The notes: generated from the letters alone by a model not told the origin. 29,237 nt of DNA from an uncultured Faecalibacterium sp. (GCA_934540955.1 CAKTCY010000022.1:1-29237); one strand, 5' to 3'. Counted from the stretch's first letter, positions 1 to 7,504 are shown. Numbers and translations: made by a program.

Positions 1-1079
1 GCATTCTCTTTGCGGAACTTCTCCATGAAGTCCACCAGCTTGTCCACGCCCTCGGCAGGCATGGCGTTGTAGATGGAGGCGCGCATACCGCCTACCAGAC
101 GGTGACCCTTCAGGTTTACAAAGCCTGCCTCGGCGGCCTCGGCGCAGAACTTTTTGTCCATGTCCGCGTTGGGGCTGGTGAAGGTGACGTTCATGGTGCT
201 GCGGTAGCGGTGCTCCACAGGGTTCGTGAAGAACTCCTGCCCGTCCAGATAGTCGTACAGCACCTTGGCCTTGGCCTCGTTGAGCTTTTGCATATTGGCA
301 AGACCGCCGATGTCGTTTTCCAGATACTTCAGCACCAGACCGGTCATGTAGATGCACCAGCACGGCGGGGTGTTGTACATACTGTCCTTGGCCAGCAGGG
401 TGGTGTAGTTCATCATGGTGGGCACGTTGTCTGCGGCGTGACCCAGCAGGTCGTCCCGGATGATGGCGATGGCCATGCCGGCGGGGGCTACGTTCTTCTG
501 CACGCCAAAGTAGATGCAGCCGTACTTGCTGACATCCACGGGCTTGGAAAGGATCATGGAGCTCATATCTGCCACCAGCGGCACGCCCTCCACCTGCGGC
601 AGCTCCACAAACTGGGTGCCGAAGATGGTGTTGTTCTGGCAGATGTGGATGTAGCTGGCGTCCTTGTCGTAGTCGATGGCGTTTACATCCGGGATATAAG
701 TGAAGTTTTTATCCTTACTGGACGCTACGATCTTGGCCTCGCCGAACTTGGCGGCCTCCTTGGCAGCCAGACCCGAGAAGTTGCCGGACACGATGTAGTC
801 TGCCTTGCCGGTGGTCATAAAGTTCAGCGGCACCATGGCAAACTGCTGGGTAGCGCCGCCCTGAAAGAAGCCCACCTTGTAGTTATCGGGGATATTCATC
901 ACCCGGCGCAGCGAGGCCTCGGTGTCCTTGATGATGGCGTCGAACCACTTGCTGCGGTGGCTCATCTCCATGACGCTCTGACCGCTGTCGCCGTATTCCA
1001 ACAGCTCGGCCTGTGCCTGCCGCAGCACCTTTTCGGGCAGCATGCTGGGGCCTGCGCTGAAGTTATATACTCGTGCCAT
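1..1079 (-). CDS. serC: Phosphoserine aminotransferase SerC (3' end cut by window edge)
   Basis: PLP-dependent class V aminotransferase that converts 3-phosphohydroxypyruvate and glutamate to phosphoserine in serine biosynthesis, and also acts in pyridoxal phosphate synthesis in some bacteria. The protein opens with MARVYNFSAGPSMLPEKVL, the typical SerC N-terminus, followed by the SGQSVMEMSHRS segment and the GGATQQFAMVPLN segment of the family. The AQKN-type region is seen as FGVQKNVAPAG, whose lysine is the expected Schiff-base residue. About 359 codons are inside the window and the reading frame is still open at base 1; the family is about 360 residues, so only a few codons and the stop are missing. 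The ATG at 1079 is preceded by AGGAGAGG at a good distance. No other serine gene is visible here. Identity is confident. Confidence 0.95.
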   Translation of the reverse strand, partial: MARVYNFSAGPSMLPEKVLRQAQAELLEYGDSGQSVMEMSHRSKWFDAIIKDTEASLRRVMNIPDNYKVGFFQGGATQQFAMVPLNFMTTGKADYIVSGNFSGLAAKEAAKFGEAKIVASSKDKNFTYIPDVNAIDYDKDASYIHICQNNTIFGTQFVELPQVEGVPLVADMSSMILSKPVDVSKYGCIYFGVQKNVAPAGMAIAIIRDDLLGHAADNVPTMMNYTTLLAKDSMYNTPPCWCIYMTGLVLKYLENDIGGLANMQKLNEAKAKVLYDYLDGQEFFTNPVEHRYRSTMNVTFTSPNADMDKKFCAEAAEAGFVNLKGHRLVGGMRASIYNAMPAEGVDKLVDFMEKFRKEN

Positions 1080-1118
1080 AATCAACCTCTCCTTTTCCTG
1101 TGATACACCTATCACGCA

Positions 1119-1139
1119 GCACCGCCGTTTTTGCGGTGC
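1119..1139 (-). promoter_or_regulatory. Hairpin near the 5' end of the serC transcript
   Basis: A perfect 7-bp stem (GCACCGC with GCGGTGC) closes a 7-base loop, about 40 bases before the serC start codon and just after the predicted transcription start. It could protect the mRNA 5' end. There is no run of T after it that would make it a convincing terminator. The stem is seen directly; the role is inferred. Confidence 0.4.
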
Positions 1140-1161
1140 GTCTGTTACTTTCCGTAGACGT

Positions 1162-1191
1162 AGTATACCGGTTTTCCCATGCCGAAAACAA
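1162..1191 (-). promoter_or_regulatory. Candidate sigma-A promoter for serC
   Basis: On the minus strand TTGTTT (1191-1186) is followed after 18 bases by TATACT (1167-1162). The -10 box is good and the -35 box is poor. The spacer contains an inverted repeat GTTTTC-N7-GAAAAC (1171-1189), which could be an operator. The position gives a leader of about 75 bases before the serC ATG. Confidence 0.45.
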
Positions 1192-1339
1192 GAGCAGCTT
1201 TGCACAAAGATATTACCCCTGCACCCCGCCTGAGGGCACAAAGCATACAAATGTACGCCGCAGGGAAACAAAATATAAGACAATTGTAAAAGATGTGCAC
1301 TATCCCTTGATTCCATGCGGATTTTCAGCCCTTGCGCCT

Positions 1340-1369
1340 TTGACAGAAATGCGGTATACTGAGAATACT
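1340..1369 (+). promoter_or_regulatory. Candidate sigma-A promoter for the structured leader and BlaI-like gene
   Basis: A perfect TTGACA (1340-1345) is followed after 18 bases by AATACT (1364-1369), a moderate -10 match. A transcript from here would start near 1377 and carry about 285 bases of leader, including the inverted-repeat region, before the gene at 1662. Confidence 0.4.
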
Positions 1370-1410
1370 AAGACAAATGTAAAAGAAAAACGAAGCCCAA
1401 ACTGTGAAAG

Positions 1411-1547
1411 TGCGTTTGGAGCGGCCCGCAGAGCTTGTCGGGGCAAAGCCCCTCCATCTGCTAACGCAGACCGCTCTGCCGCTTAAAAGCCCCACTGGGG
1501 CTTTCATTGCTACGCTGCGCTCCGCAAACGCGGTCACTCCAAACGCG
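1411..1547. repeat. 137-bp multibranched inverted-repeat element
   Basis: Two 16-base arms (1411-1426 and 1532-1547) are inverted copies with 14 of 16 positions complementary. Inside lie a perfect 7-bp stem (1428-1434 with 1473-1479) that encloses two small hairpins (1440-1452 and 1457-1470), then a perfect 8-bp hairpin AAAGCCCC-ACT-GGGGCTTT (1486-1504), and a 4-bp hairpin near 1516-1526. All helices are mutually compatible, so a transcript of either strand would fold into a branched structure. It is either a palindromic interspersed repeat (MITE-like) or a structured RNA. No coding frame with a credible ribosome binding site was found in 1080-1661. No second copy exists in this window. Confidence 0.6.
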
Positions 1548-1562
1548 AAATAAAATAGTCAT

Positions 1563-1598
1563 TCCGCTGAAAATGGTCAGAGCAAAGCGGAGACCATT
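1563..1598. repeat. Two interleaved inverted repeats upstream of the BlaI-like gene
   Basis: TCCGCT (1563-1568) pairs with AGCGGA (1586-1591), and AATGGTC (1572-1578) pairs with GACCATT (1592-1598). The two perfect pairings interleave, so in RNA they compete as alternative hairpins; they may also belong to the neighbouring repeat element. Function unknown. Confidence 0.4.
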
Positions 1599-1610
1599 CT
1601 AAATCGTCCC

Positions 1611-1633
1611 GCCGCAAAACGGTGACTGAGGGG
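1611..1633 (+). repeat. Partial copy of the TGACTGAG palindromic repeat end
   Basis: The stretch GCCGCAA...GTGACTGAG...GGG resembles the end of the repeat copies at 11185-11262 and 22377-22425 (read there on the minus strand as GCCGCAAGGCGTGACTGAGAGGG), with one or two small indels. It lies immediately before the coding region and makes an ATG at 1635 an unlikely start. Confidence 0.4.
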
Positions 1634-1661
1634 AATGGAAGCATTCAAGGAGGTACAACAG

Positions 1662-2084
1662 ATGTATGGCTTACCGGATACCCTGCGGCCGCTTTCGGCG
1701 GCGGAAGAACAGGTGATGCTGGCCGTGTGGGCGTGCCCGGGCGCGGCGGCGCGGCGGGACATCAGCCAGAAGCTCAAGGCCACCGGCTGGGCGGCAGCCA
1801 CGGTGCTGAATTTTCTCTACCGGTTGGAGGAAAAAGGCTGGGTCAGGTCGGCAAAGCAGGGCAACTGCAATGTGTATATGCCGCTGGTCACCCGGCGGGC
1901 TTACGGCGTGTACTGTATGCGGCAGCGGCTGGACACCCTGTTTGACGGTGATCTTGCCGCCGCCGTCCATGCGCTGGTAAGCGAGAGCGGCTGCTCCCAG
2001 AGCTCCTTGGAGCAGGCCATCCGGGTGCTGGAAGAAAAGCATCAGGAGACCGAGGAGTACGATCTGTACGATCCCTACGGCTGA
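1662..2084 (+). CDS. BlaI/MecI/CopY-family transcriptional repressor
   Basis: Predicted 140-residue winged-helix repressor of the penicillinase-repressor family. The segment beginning LSAAEEQVMLAVWACPG fits the first helix of the family, followed by ARRDISQKLKATGWAAATVL as the helix-turn-helix and LEEKGWVRSAKQGNCNVYMP as the wing. The C-terminal part (about residues 85-130) would form the dimerization helices. Length is normal for the family. I chose ATG 1662 because AAGGAGG (1647-1653) lies 8 bases upstream; the earlier in-frame ATG at 1635 has no usable ribosome binding site and begins in repeat sequence. No BlaR-type sensor protease is adjacent, so the signal and targets cannot be inferred. 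It stands alone between serC and citrate synthase; the latter has its own promoter. Confidence 0.8.
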   Translation: MYGLPDTLRPLSAAEEQVMLAVWACPGAAARRDISQKLKATGWAAATVLNFLYRLEEKGWVRSAKQGNCNVYMPLVTRRAYGVYCMRQRLDTLFDGDLAAAVHALVSESGCSQSSLEQAIRVLEEKHQETEEYDLYDPYG

Positions 2085-2099
2085 ATTGTTTTATTTTTG

Positions 2100-2143
2100 T
2101 TTACAAATGGTTGGTTGACACCGAAATATCCGTTCTGTAATAT
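2100..2143 (+). promoter_or_regulatory. Citrate synthase promoter with upstream TTTACAAAT box
   Basis: TTGACA (2115-2120), a 17-base spacer and TAATAT (2138-2143) make a near-consensus sigma-A promoter, with transcription expected near 2150. A TTTACAAAT box (2100-2108) ends exactly 6 bases before the -35; it is part of the small palindrome TTTGTTTACAAA (2096-2107). The same box sits at the same distance in the rex promoter, which suggests a shared regulator. Confidence 0.75.
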
Positions 2144-2202
2144 AAAAGCTATTGAAAAATGAGAAACTGCTATGGACGAATAGGAAAGGAGCAGCCAGAC
2201 AC

Positions 2203-3561
2203 ATGGATCATTTGCAGAATGTATTAAGCTACTTCGACCAGCAGCAGCCCCTTTGTGCAGAGCACGACCGCATCCCCAAGGACCTCTACCGGGAGTTCGG
2301 GGTCAAGGCGGGCCTGCGCGACGAGACCGGCAAGGGCGTGCTGGCAGGCCTGACCAACATCTCGGACATCCGGGCGTTCCAGTATGTGGACGGGGTCAAG
2401 CTTCCGGCAGACGGTCAGCTGCTGTACCGCGGCTATGACGTAAAGGACCTGATCAACGGCAGCCGCGGCAGCCGCTTTGCCTTTGAGGAGGCGGGCTATC
2501 TGCTGCTGTTTGGCCAGCTGCCCACCCCGGAGCAGCTGGAGCAGTTCTGCGCGGTGCTGGGCGAGTGCCGCACCATGCCCACCAACTTTACCCGCGATGT
2601 CATTATGAAGGCCCCCAGCCACGATATCATGAACAGCATGGCGCGCAGCGTGCTGACGCTGGCCTCCTACGACCCCAAGGCGGCAGATCTGGACACCGCC
2701 AACGTGCTGCGCCAGAGCATCCAGCTGGCGGGCATCTTCCCCATGCTGGCGGTGTACAGCTACCACGCCTATAACCACTACGAAAAAGACGCCAGTATGT
2801 ATATCCACCGCCCGGACCCCAGCCTTTCCACCGCAGAGAACTTTTTGCGGATGCTGCGCCCGGATATGCAGTACACCCCGCTGGAGGCCCGCGTGCTGGA
2901 CGTGGCGCTGCTGCTGCACGCCGAGCACGGCGGCGGCAACAACTCCACCTTTACCACCCGCGTGGTCACCTCCTCCGGCACCGACACCTACTCGGCCATG
3001 GCGGCGGCGCTGTGCTCCCTCAAGGGCCCGCGCCACGGCGGTGCAAACCTGATGGTCATGCACATGATGCAGAACATCCGGGACAACCTCCACGATATCG
3101 AGGACGATGAGGAGCTGGAGGCCTACCTGAAAAAGCTGCTCCATGGCGAGGCCTTCGACCGCAAGGGTCTGATCTACGGCATGGGTCATGCCGTCTACTC
3201 CCTCAGCGACCCGCGCGAGGTGGTGTTCAAGGGCTATGTGGAGCAGCTTGCCCACGAAAAGGGCAGGGACAAGGAGCTTTCCCTCTACACCCGCATCGAG
3301 CGCATGGCACCCCAGCTGATCGCGCAGGAGCGCAAGATCTTCAAGGGCGTCAGCCCCAACGTGGACTTTTACAGCGGCTTTGTGTACGAGATGCTGGGCA
3401 TCCCCATGGAGCTGTACACCCCGCTGTTTGCCGTGGCGCGCGTCATGGGCTGGAGCGCCCACCGCATCGAGGAGCTGCTCAGCGCCAACAAGATCATCCG
3501 CCCGGCCTACAAGAGCCTTGGCGGCACCCACGATTATATCCCGCGCAGCCAGCGGGCATAA
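2203..3561 (+). CDS. Citrate synthase, clostridial type
   Basis: Condenses acetyl-CoA and oxaloacetate to citrate; in fermentative Bacillota this mostly feeds 2-oxoglutarate and glutamate synthesis. The 452-residue protein keeps the catalytic set: His278 in KGPRHGGAN, His329 in GMGHAVYSLSDPR and Asp388 in NVDFYSG. The HAEHGGGNNSTFT motif lies at about 239-251 and the C-terminal motif VARVMGWSAHRIEELL follows. It carries the N-terminal extension of about 60 residues usual in clostridial enzymes. ATG 2203 is chosen because AAAGGAG (2185-2191) precedes it; an upstream in-frame TTG at 2152 lies right at the predicted transcription start. The GHAVY motif has Ala where many citrate synthases have Arg, which I believe is common in Clostridia. 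No aconitase or isocitrate dehydrogenase is adjacent. A 2-methylcitrate synthase activity cannot be excluded from sequence. Confidence 0.93.
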   Translation: MDHLQNVLSYFDQQQPLCAEHDRIPKDLYREFGVKAGLRDETGKGVLAGLTNISDIRAFQYVDGVKLPADGQLLYRGYDVKDLINGSRGSRFAFEEAGYLLLFGQLPTPEQLEQFCAVLGECRTMPTNFTRDVIMKAPSHDIMNSMARSVLTLASYDPKAADLDTANVLRQSIQLAGIFPMLAVYSYHAYNHYEKDASMYIHRPDPSLSTAENFLRMLRPDMQYTPLEARVLDVALLLHAEHGGGNNSTFTTRVVTSSGTDTYSAMAAALCSLKGPRHGGANLMVMHMMQNIRDNLHDIEDDEELEAYLKKLLHGEAFDRKGLIYGMGHAVYSLSDPREVVFKGYVEQLAHEKGRDKELSLYTRIERMAPQLIAQERKIFKGVSPNVDFYSGFVYEMLGIPMELYTPLFAVARVMGWSAHRIEELLSANKIIRPAYKSLGGTHDYIPRSQRA

Positions 3562-3596
3562 AGGGAACTCCCCGCTGCACAGTAACGATTATGAAA

Positions 3597-3641
3597 GAAA
3601 GACACCGGACAGCCTTGCAGGCCGCCGGTGTCTTTCTTTTT
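3597..3641 (+). terminator. Rho-independent terminator after citrate synthase
   Basis: A perfect 12-bp stem (GAAAGACACCGG, 3597-3608, with CCGGTGTCTTTC, 3625-3636) encloses a 16-base loop and is followed by TTTTT. On the minus strand it is also followed by a T-rich stretch, so it may serve the convergent lipoprotein gene ending at 3654. Confidence 0.9.
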
Positions 3642-3653
3642 ATAAAAATAGTT

Positions 3654-4769
3654 TTATTTGATGCAGCTTGCGCAGGGGGTATAGCCTGCGGCAATGGCTT
3701 CGTCATAGCTGGAAAAGAGGACTTGATTCTTTTCCGCAGGCAGGTTGGCGCAGGTGGGCAGATGGAACTTTTTGCTGTTCACGTTGCCGATGTAGGCCTG
3801 CTGTGCCGTGCTGGAGGCCGACGGGTCGGTGGGGTTCAGCTGGCTGTCCGGCACAAAGTGCTCGGTGCCCACGGTGAAGTTCTGGCCGTCGCTGCCAATG
3901 GTGATGGTGCCCTGCAGGTCGGTGCGGTAGACATCCACCTTTGCGTCCCGCAGGATGCTCAACGTCTCCTCGTGCGGGTGGCCGTACTTGTTGCCCGTGC
4001 CACAGGAGATGACGCCCATTTCCGGCAGGACTGCTTTCAAAAACAGGTAGCCGGTGCTGGTGCTGGAACCGTGGTGCCCCACCTGCAGCACATCAGCTTT
4101 CAGGTTGGCACCGCTGTTCACAAGGTCGGTCTCGGCGGTCTTTTCCATGTCGCCGGTCAGCAGATAGCTGGTGTTGCCGTAGTCGATGCGCAGCACCAGC
4201 GAGGTGTTGTTGGTGTCGCTGTACCCGGTCACCGGGCCCAGCAGGGTAACGGTGGCGCTGCCCAGCGACCAGACCGTGCCCACGGAGGGCACCTCCAGCT
4301 GCAAGCCCTGCTGCCGGGTGTATTTGACAAAATCGTTGAAGCATTTGGTGCTGCTCTCGGTCACCGGGCTGTAAGCGTGCCCCGCCGGGAACCTTGCCAT
4401 TACGGCGGCAAGGCCGCCCACATGGTCCTCGTGGGCGTGGGAGCAGAACACATATTGCAGCTGCTCCACCCCCTGCTTTTGCAGGTAGGAGACCACCAGA
4501 CTGCCGTCGTCCACGTTGCCGCCGTCGTAGAGCATGAACTGTCCGTCACACTCCACCAGCACGCTCAGCGCCTGCCCTACGTCAATGAAGTGCATCTCAA
4601 AGGGCTGGCTTGACCCGGTGGAGGGCTTGACGATGTGTCCGCCGCTGTCGGGCAGGCTGTCACAGGCGGTAAGCCCCAGCGCCAGCACAGCGGCCAGCGC
4701 CAGCGCAGCCAGCCGCAGGAACAGGCGGCGGGGGAATAAGGTTACTTTTTCTTCTTTCCGGTTTTCCAC
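3654..4769 (-). CDS. ComEC-like metallo-beta-lactamase-fold lipoprotein with C-terminal Ada-type metal-binding domain
   Basis: Predicted 371-residue surface lipoprotein. A basic N-terminus and hydrophobic stretch end in the lipobox LTAC with Cys36. Residues about 57-310 form a metallo-beta-lactamase fold with the HAHEDHVGG motif (His111, His113, Asp115, His116), the LLTGD motif and LQVGHHGSS, as in the C-terminal domain of the competence protein ComEC. Residues about 326-371 resemble the small metal-binding domain of Ada, with His336, Cys340, Cys366 and Cys369 as likely ligands and the signature YTPCASC. The start is GTG at 4769, which overlaps the last 28 bases of the ygiQ-like gene, so translation is probably coupled. 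The substrate is unknown; extracellular nucleic-acid hydrolysis is the family-based guess. It lacks ComEC's transmembrane channel, so it is not ComEC itself. Confidence 0.85.
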   Translation of the reverse strand: MENRKEEKVTLFPRRLFLRLAALALAAVLALGLTACDSLPDSGGHIVKPSTGSSQPFEMHFIDVGQALSVLVECDGQFMLYDGGNVDDGSLVVSYLQKQGVEQLQYVFCSHAHEDHVGGLAAVMARFPAGHAYSPVTESSTKCFNDFVKYTRQQGLQLEVPSVGTVWSLGSATVTLLGPVTGYSDTNNTSLVLRIDYGNTSYLLTGDMEKTAETDLVNSGANLKADVLQVGHHGSSTSTGYLFLKAVLPEMGVISCGTGNKYGHPHEETLSILRDAKVDVYRTDLQGTITIGSDGQNFTVGTEHFVPDSQLNPTDPSASSTAQQAYIGNVNSKKFHLPTCANLPAEKNQVLFSSYDEAIAAGYTPCASCIK

Positions 4770-6799
4770 GTTGCGTTCTCTTTCTGTTGATTATTTTTAG
4801 TTTTGTGGCCGGGCGCAGAGTTGGGCGCAAAGCGTGCGCCCGGGCTGGGCTGACGGCCTGCCGGGGCAGCGGCACGGGTGTTTTTGCCGGTGCTGCGTCC
4901 CTTCTGGTTGGAATGTACGGTATAGGTGCCATCGTTGTGGATGGTCACCTCGGCGCTTTCTGCCCGGCGGGCGGTGCGCTGCACGGCGCGGCGGCCTGCG
5001 GCGGGCACCAGCAGGGGGATGAGGTCCTCCCGGTGGGTCAGCTGCAAGGCCTTGACTACCTTTTCCGCGTTGCGGGGCTCGTAGTATTGCAGCAGTGCGC
5101 GCTGTAACGCCTTGCCCTCGGGGGTCTTTTCCACAAACACCGGCTTGAGGGTGTAGGGGTCAAGGCCGGTATAGAACATACAGGTGCTCACGGTGCCGGG
5201 GGTGGGGTAGAAGTCCTGCACCTGCTCCGGGCGCATGTGGTTCTTATAAAGGTACTCGGCCAGATAGACCGCATCCTTCAGGGTGCTGCCCGGGTGGCTG
5301 GACATGAGGTAGGGCACCAGATACTGCTTTTTGCCCGCCTTCTTGCTCAGCTCGTAGAACTTATCCTTGAACTTGTTGAAGGTCTCGATGGGGGGCTTGC
5401 CCATGTAGGCAAGGGTGTTGGGGGCGCAGTGCTCCGGGGCGACCTTCAGCTGGCCGGACACATGGTACTCCACCAGCTCCTTAAAGAAGGTATCGTCCGG
5501 GTCAGCCATCAGGTAGTCGAACCGGATGCCGCTGCGGATGAACACCTTTTTTACGCCCGGCAGCTCCCGCACCCGGCGCAGGATCTTCAGGTAGTCGCTG
5601 TGGTCCACGATCATGTGGGAGCAGGTGGTGGGGGCAAGACAGTGCTTGCCGCCGGTGCACATGCCCCGCAGCATCTGCTCCCGGCAGGAGGGGAAGCGGA
5701 AGTTTGCGGTGGGGCCGCCCACATCGTGGATGTAGCCCTTGAAATCCGGCTCGTGGGTCATGCGCTCGGCTTCCTCCACGATGCTGTCGGCGCTGCGGCT
5801 GGTGACCCGCCGCCCCTGATGCAGCTGGATGGCGCAGAAGTTGCAGCCGCCGAAGCAGCCGCGGTTCTGGATGATGGAGAACTGCACCTCCCGGATGGCG
5901 GGCACGCCGCCCATGCTCTCGTAGATGGGGTGGTAGCGGCGGGTGTAGGGCAGGGCATAGACCTTGTCCAGTTCCCCGCGCACCAGCGGCTTTGCGGGGA
6001 TGTTCTGCACCAGATACTTTTCGCTCTGCTTCTGCACGATGATCTGGCCGCTGACCACGTCCTGATTATCCATCTGGATGCGGCAGGCCTTGGCGTAGGC
6101 GGTCTTATCGGCGGCAACCTTTCTAAAACCGGCGCACTCCACATACCGCTGGGGCAGGTGGTCGAAATCGGTCAGGTAGCAGGTGCCGTTCACGTCCGTG
6201 ATGCTCTCCACCGGCTCCCCGGCGGCCAGACGGCGGGCGATCTCCACGGTCTGGTGCTCGCCCATGCCAAAGCTGATGAGATCCGCGCCGGAGTCCTCGG
6301 CGATGCTGGGCAGCACGGTGTCCAGCCAGTAATCGTAGTGGGCAAACCGGCGCAGGCTGGCTTCCAGACCGCCTAAGATCACCGGAAGGTCGGGGTAAGC
6401 CTGCTTGGCAAGCTTTGTGTACACGGTGGCGCTGCGGTCCGGGCGGGCACCGGCCTTGCCGCCGGGGGAGTATTCGTCCTCGGCGCGGGGGATCTTTGCC
6501 ACGGAATAGTGGCTGACCATGCTGTCCACGTTGCCGCCGCCGATGAAAAAGCCGTACTTGGGCTTGCCGAACCGCTTGAAGTCCTCGCAGTCGGTGTAGC
6601 GGGGCTGCGCCAGCACGCCCACCTTGTAGCCCTCGGCTTCCAGCAGGCGGCTGATGATGGCGGTGCCAAAGCTGGGGTGGTCCACATAGGCGTCACCGCC
6701 CACCACCACAAAGTCCAGCTGCTCCCAGCCCCGGGCTTCCATGTCCGCCCGGCTGATGGGAAGAAATTCGGTGTAGATCTGGGGAGTAGAATGTTCCAT
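4742..6799 (-). CDS. YgiQ-family (UPF0313) radical SAM protein
   Basis: A 685-residue radical SAM protein of unknown reaction. The radical SAM cluster motif is NRGCFGGCNFC with Cys315, Cys319 and Cys322 spaced CxxxCxxC, as in YgiQ. The N-terminal 300 residues include FVVVGGDAYVDHPSFG and GVLAQP, the conserved YgiQ start with a cobalamin-binding-like fold. The C-terminal part has the DFYPTPGT and FYTGLDPYT motifs. The last 60 residues are basic, low-complexity and end in a lysine run. ATG 6799 has AAGGA 5 bases upstream, inside the 18-base gap after the methyltransferase stop. Together with ftsK it probably formed one transcription unit before the restriction-modification genes arrived. The protein is predicted cytoplasmic. 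The family has no established substrate. Confidence 0.9.
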   Translation of the reverse strand: MEHSTPQIYTEFLPISRADMEARGWEQLDFVVVGGDAYVDHPSFGTAIISRLLEAEGYKVGVLAQPRYTDCEDFKRFGKPKYGFFIGGGNVDSMVSHYSVAKIPRAEDEYSPGGKAGARPDRSATVYTKLAKQAYPDLPVILGGLEASLRRFAHYDYWLDTVLPSIAEDSGADLISFGMGEHQTVEIARRLAAGEPVESITDVNGTCYLTDFDHLPQRYVECAGFRKVAADKTAYAKACRIQMDNQDVVSGQIIVQKQSEKYLVQNIPAKPLVRGELDKVYALPYTRRYHPIYESMGGVPAIREVQFSIIQNRGCFGGCNFCAIQLHQGRRVTSRSADSIVEEAERMTHEPDFKGYIHDVGGPTANFRFPSCREQMLRGMCTGGKHCLAPTTCSHMIVDHSDYLKILRRVRELPGVKKVFIRSGIRFDYLMADPDDTFFKELVEYHVSGQLKVAPEHCAPNTLAYMGKPPIETFNKFKDKFYELSKKAGKKQYLVPYLMSSHPGSTLKDAVYLAEYLYKNHMRPEQVQDFYPTPGTVSTCMFYTGLDPYTLKPVFVEKTPEGKALQRALLQYYEPRNAEKVVKALQLTHREDLIPLLVPAAGRRAVQRTARRAESAEVTIHNDGTYTVHSNQKGRSTGKNTRAAAPAGRQPSPGARFAPNSAPGHKTKNNQQKENATWKTGKKKK

Positions 6800-6817
6800 A
6801 ATAGTCCTTATCTGCTC

Positions 6818-7504
6818 TTATATCGCTTCTTGTCTATAACCTTGAGTTTCTCTTTTGACTTTTTCAATCTGCGCAACTGTATGATTTGCGTAGGTGCTCC
6901 AAGTGGGTTCATAATCGGCTGTTGCCTGATTTCCCCACATATCCCAGCCTTCTCTCACACCTCGGGCAAACAACTCAATGCGTGGCGCTTGGCTGCAAGC
7001 TTCAATAATAGGTATAATTTCGTCTGGCTTACGACTATGCTCTCTTTTCATTGCCCGAATTAAATTAACCTGTGATCTTGCAGGCTGAAGGGTTCGATTA
7101 GGAGCACTTTTCTTTTTGATACCAAACAAAATCAGTTCTGTCACATTTCTAAAATAAAAACCAACACCACGGCCATCCGGGCCACCATCCTTGCGGACTT
7201 TTTCCCAAACGATGTTTCCCTTGTATTCAAATCCCCAAGCATCCATTACGGCTAAACCATCCGGGAGAAGAGCATTGGGAACCCATAAATACAAATGAGC
7301 CTTTTCTCCCGCAATATCTGCAACAGGTAAAGCCTTGATGTCGTTCAATGTCATCGTTTCATAACGCATCAATTTTTTGTTTTCTGGGGCAACTTTTCCG
7401 GTGCGATTTTGAAACTGCCAAGGAGGATCTGCGTAAATTGTATTGTATTTTTTCCCGCTTGTAAATTTACAGAAGTTATCTCTCGTTGTCTTGAAGTCTG
7501 CCAT
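6818..7504 (-). CDS. MT-A70-family DNA adenine methyltransferase of a type II restriction-modification system
   Basis: Predicted SAM-dependent N6-adenine methyltransferase, 228 residues. The catalytic motif is YADPPW with DPPW at 26-29, directly after NTI as is usual for MT-A70 proteins. The C-terminal block RIELFAR...GWDMWGNQ (about 175-192) matches the SAM-binding end of the family, and LYLWVPN (71-77) lies between. I start at ATG 7504 because the protein then has normal length and overlaps the endonuclease stop by 29 bases, with GGAAG shortly upstream; the frame stays open to 7651 but that extension lies inside the endonuclease gene. Partner of the endonuclease just upstream, whose sites it would protect. 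The gene is much richer in A+T than its neighbours. The exact recognition sequence cannot be read from the protein. Confidence 0.88.
   Translation of the reverse strand: MADFKTTRDNFCKFTSGKKYNTIYADPPWQFQNRTGKVAPENKKLMRYETMTLNDIKALPVADIAGEKAHLYLWVPNALLPDGLAVMDAWGFEYKGNIVWEKVRKDGGPDGRGVGFYFRNVTELILFGIKKKSAPNRTLQPARSQVNLIRAMKREHSRKPDEIIPIIEACSQAPRIELFARGVREGWDMWGNQATADYEPTWSTYANHTVAQIEKVKRETQGYRQEAI

Noticed and set aside
1411..1547. A tRNA or tmRNA-like gene in the cloverleaf-like region.
   Set aside because: There is no acceptor stem with a 7-bp helix next to a T-arm motif, and the helix lengths do not fit.
1563..1598. An H-type pseudoknot from the interleaved stems.
   Set aside because: No bases separate the two 3' strands, so a normal coaxial pseudoknot is sterically unlikely; competing hairpins are more plausible.
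1635..1661. ATG 1635 as the start of the BlaI-like gene.
   Set aside because: It has no properly spaced ribosome binding site and lies next to the repeat end, while AAGGAGG precedes ATG 1662 at 8 bases.
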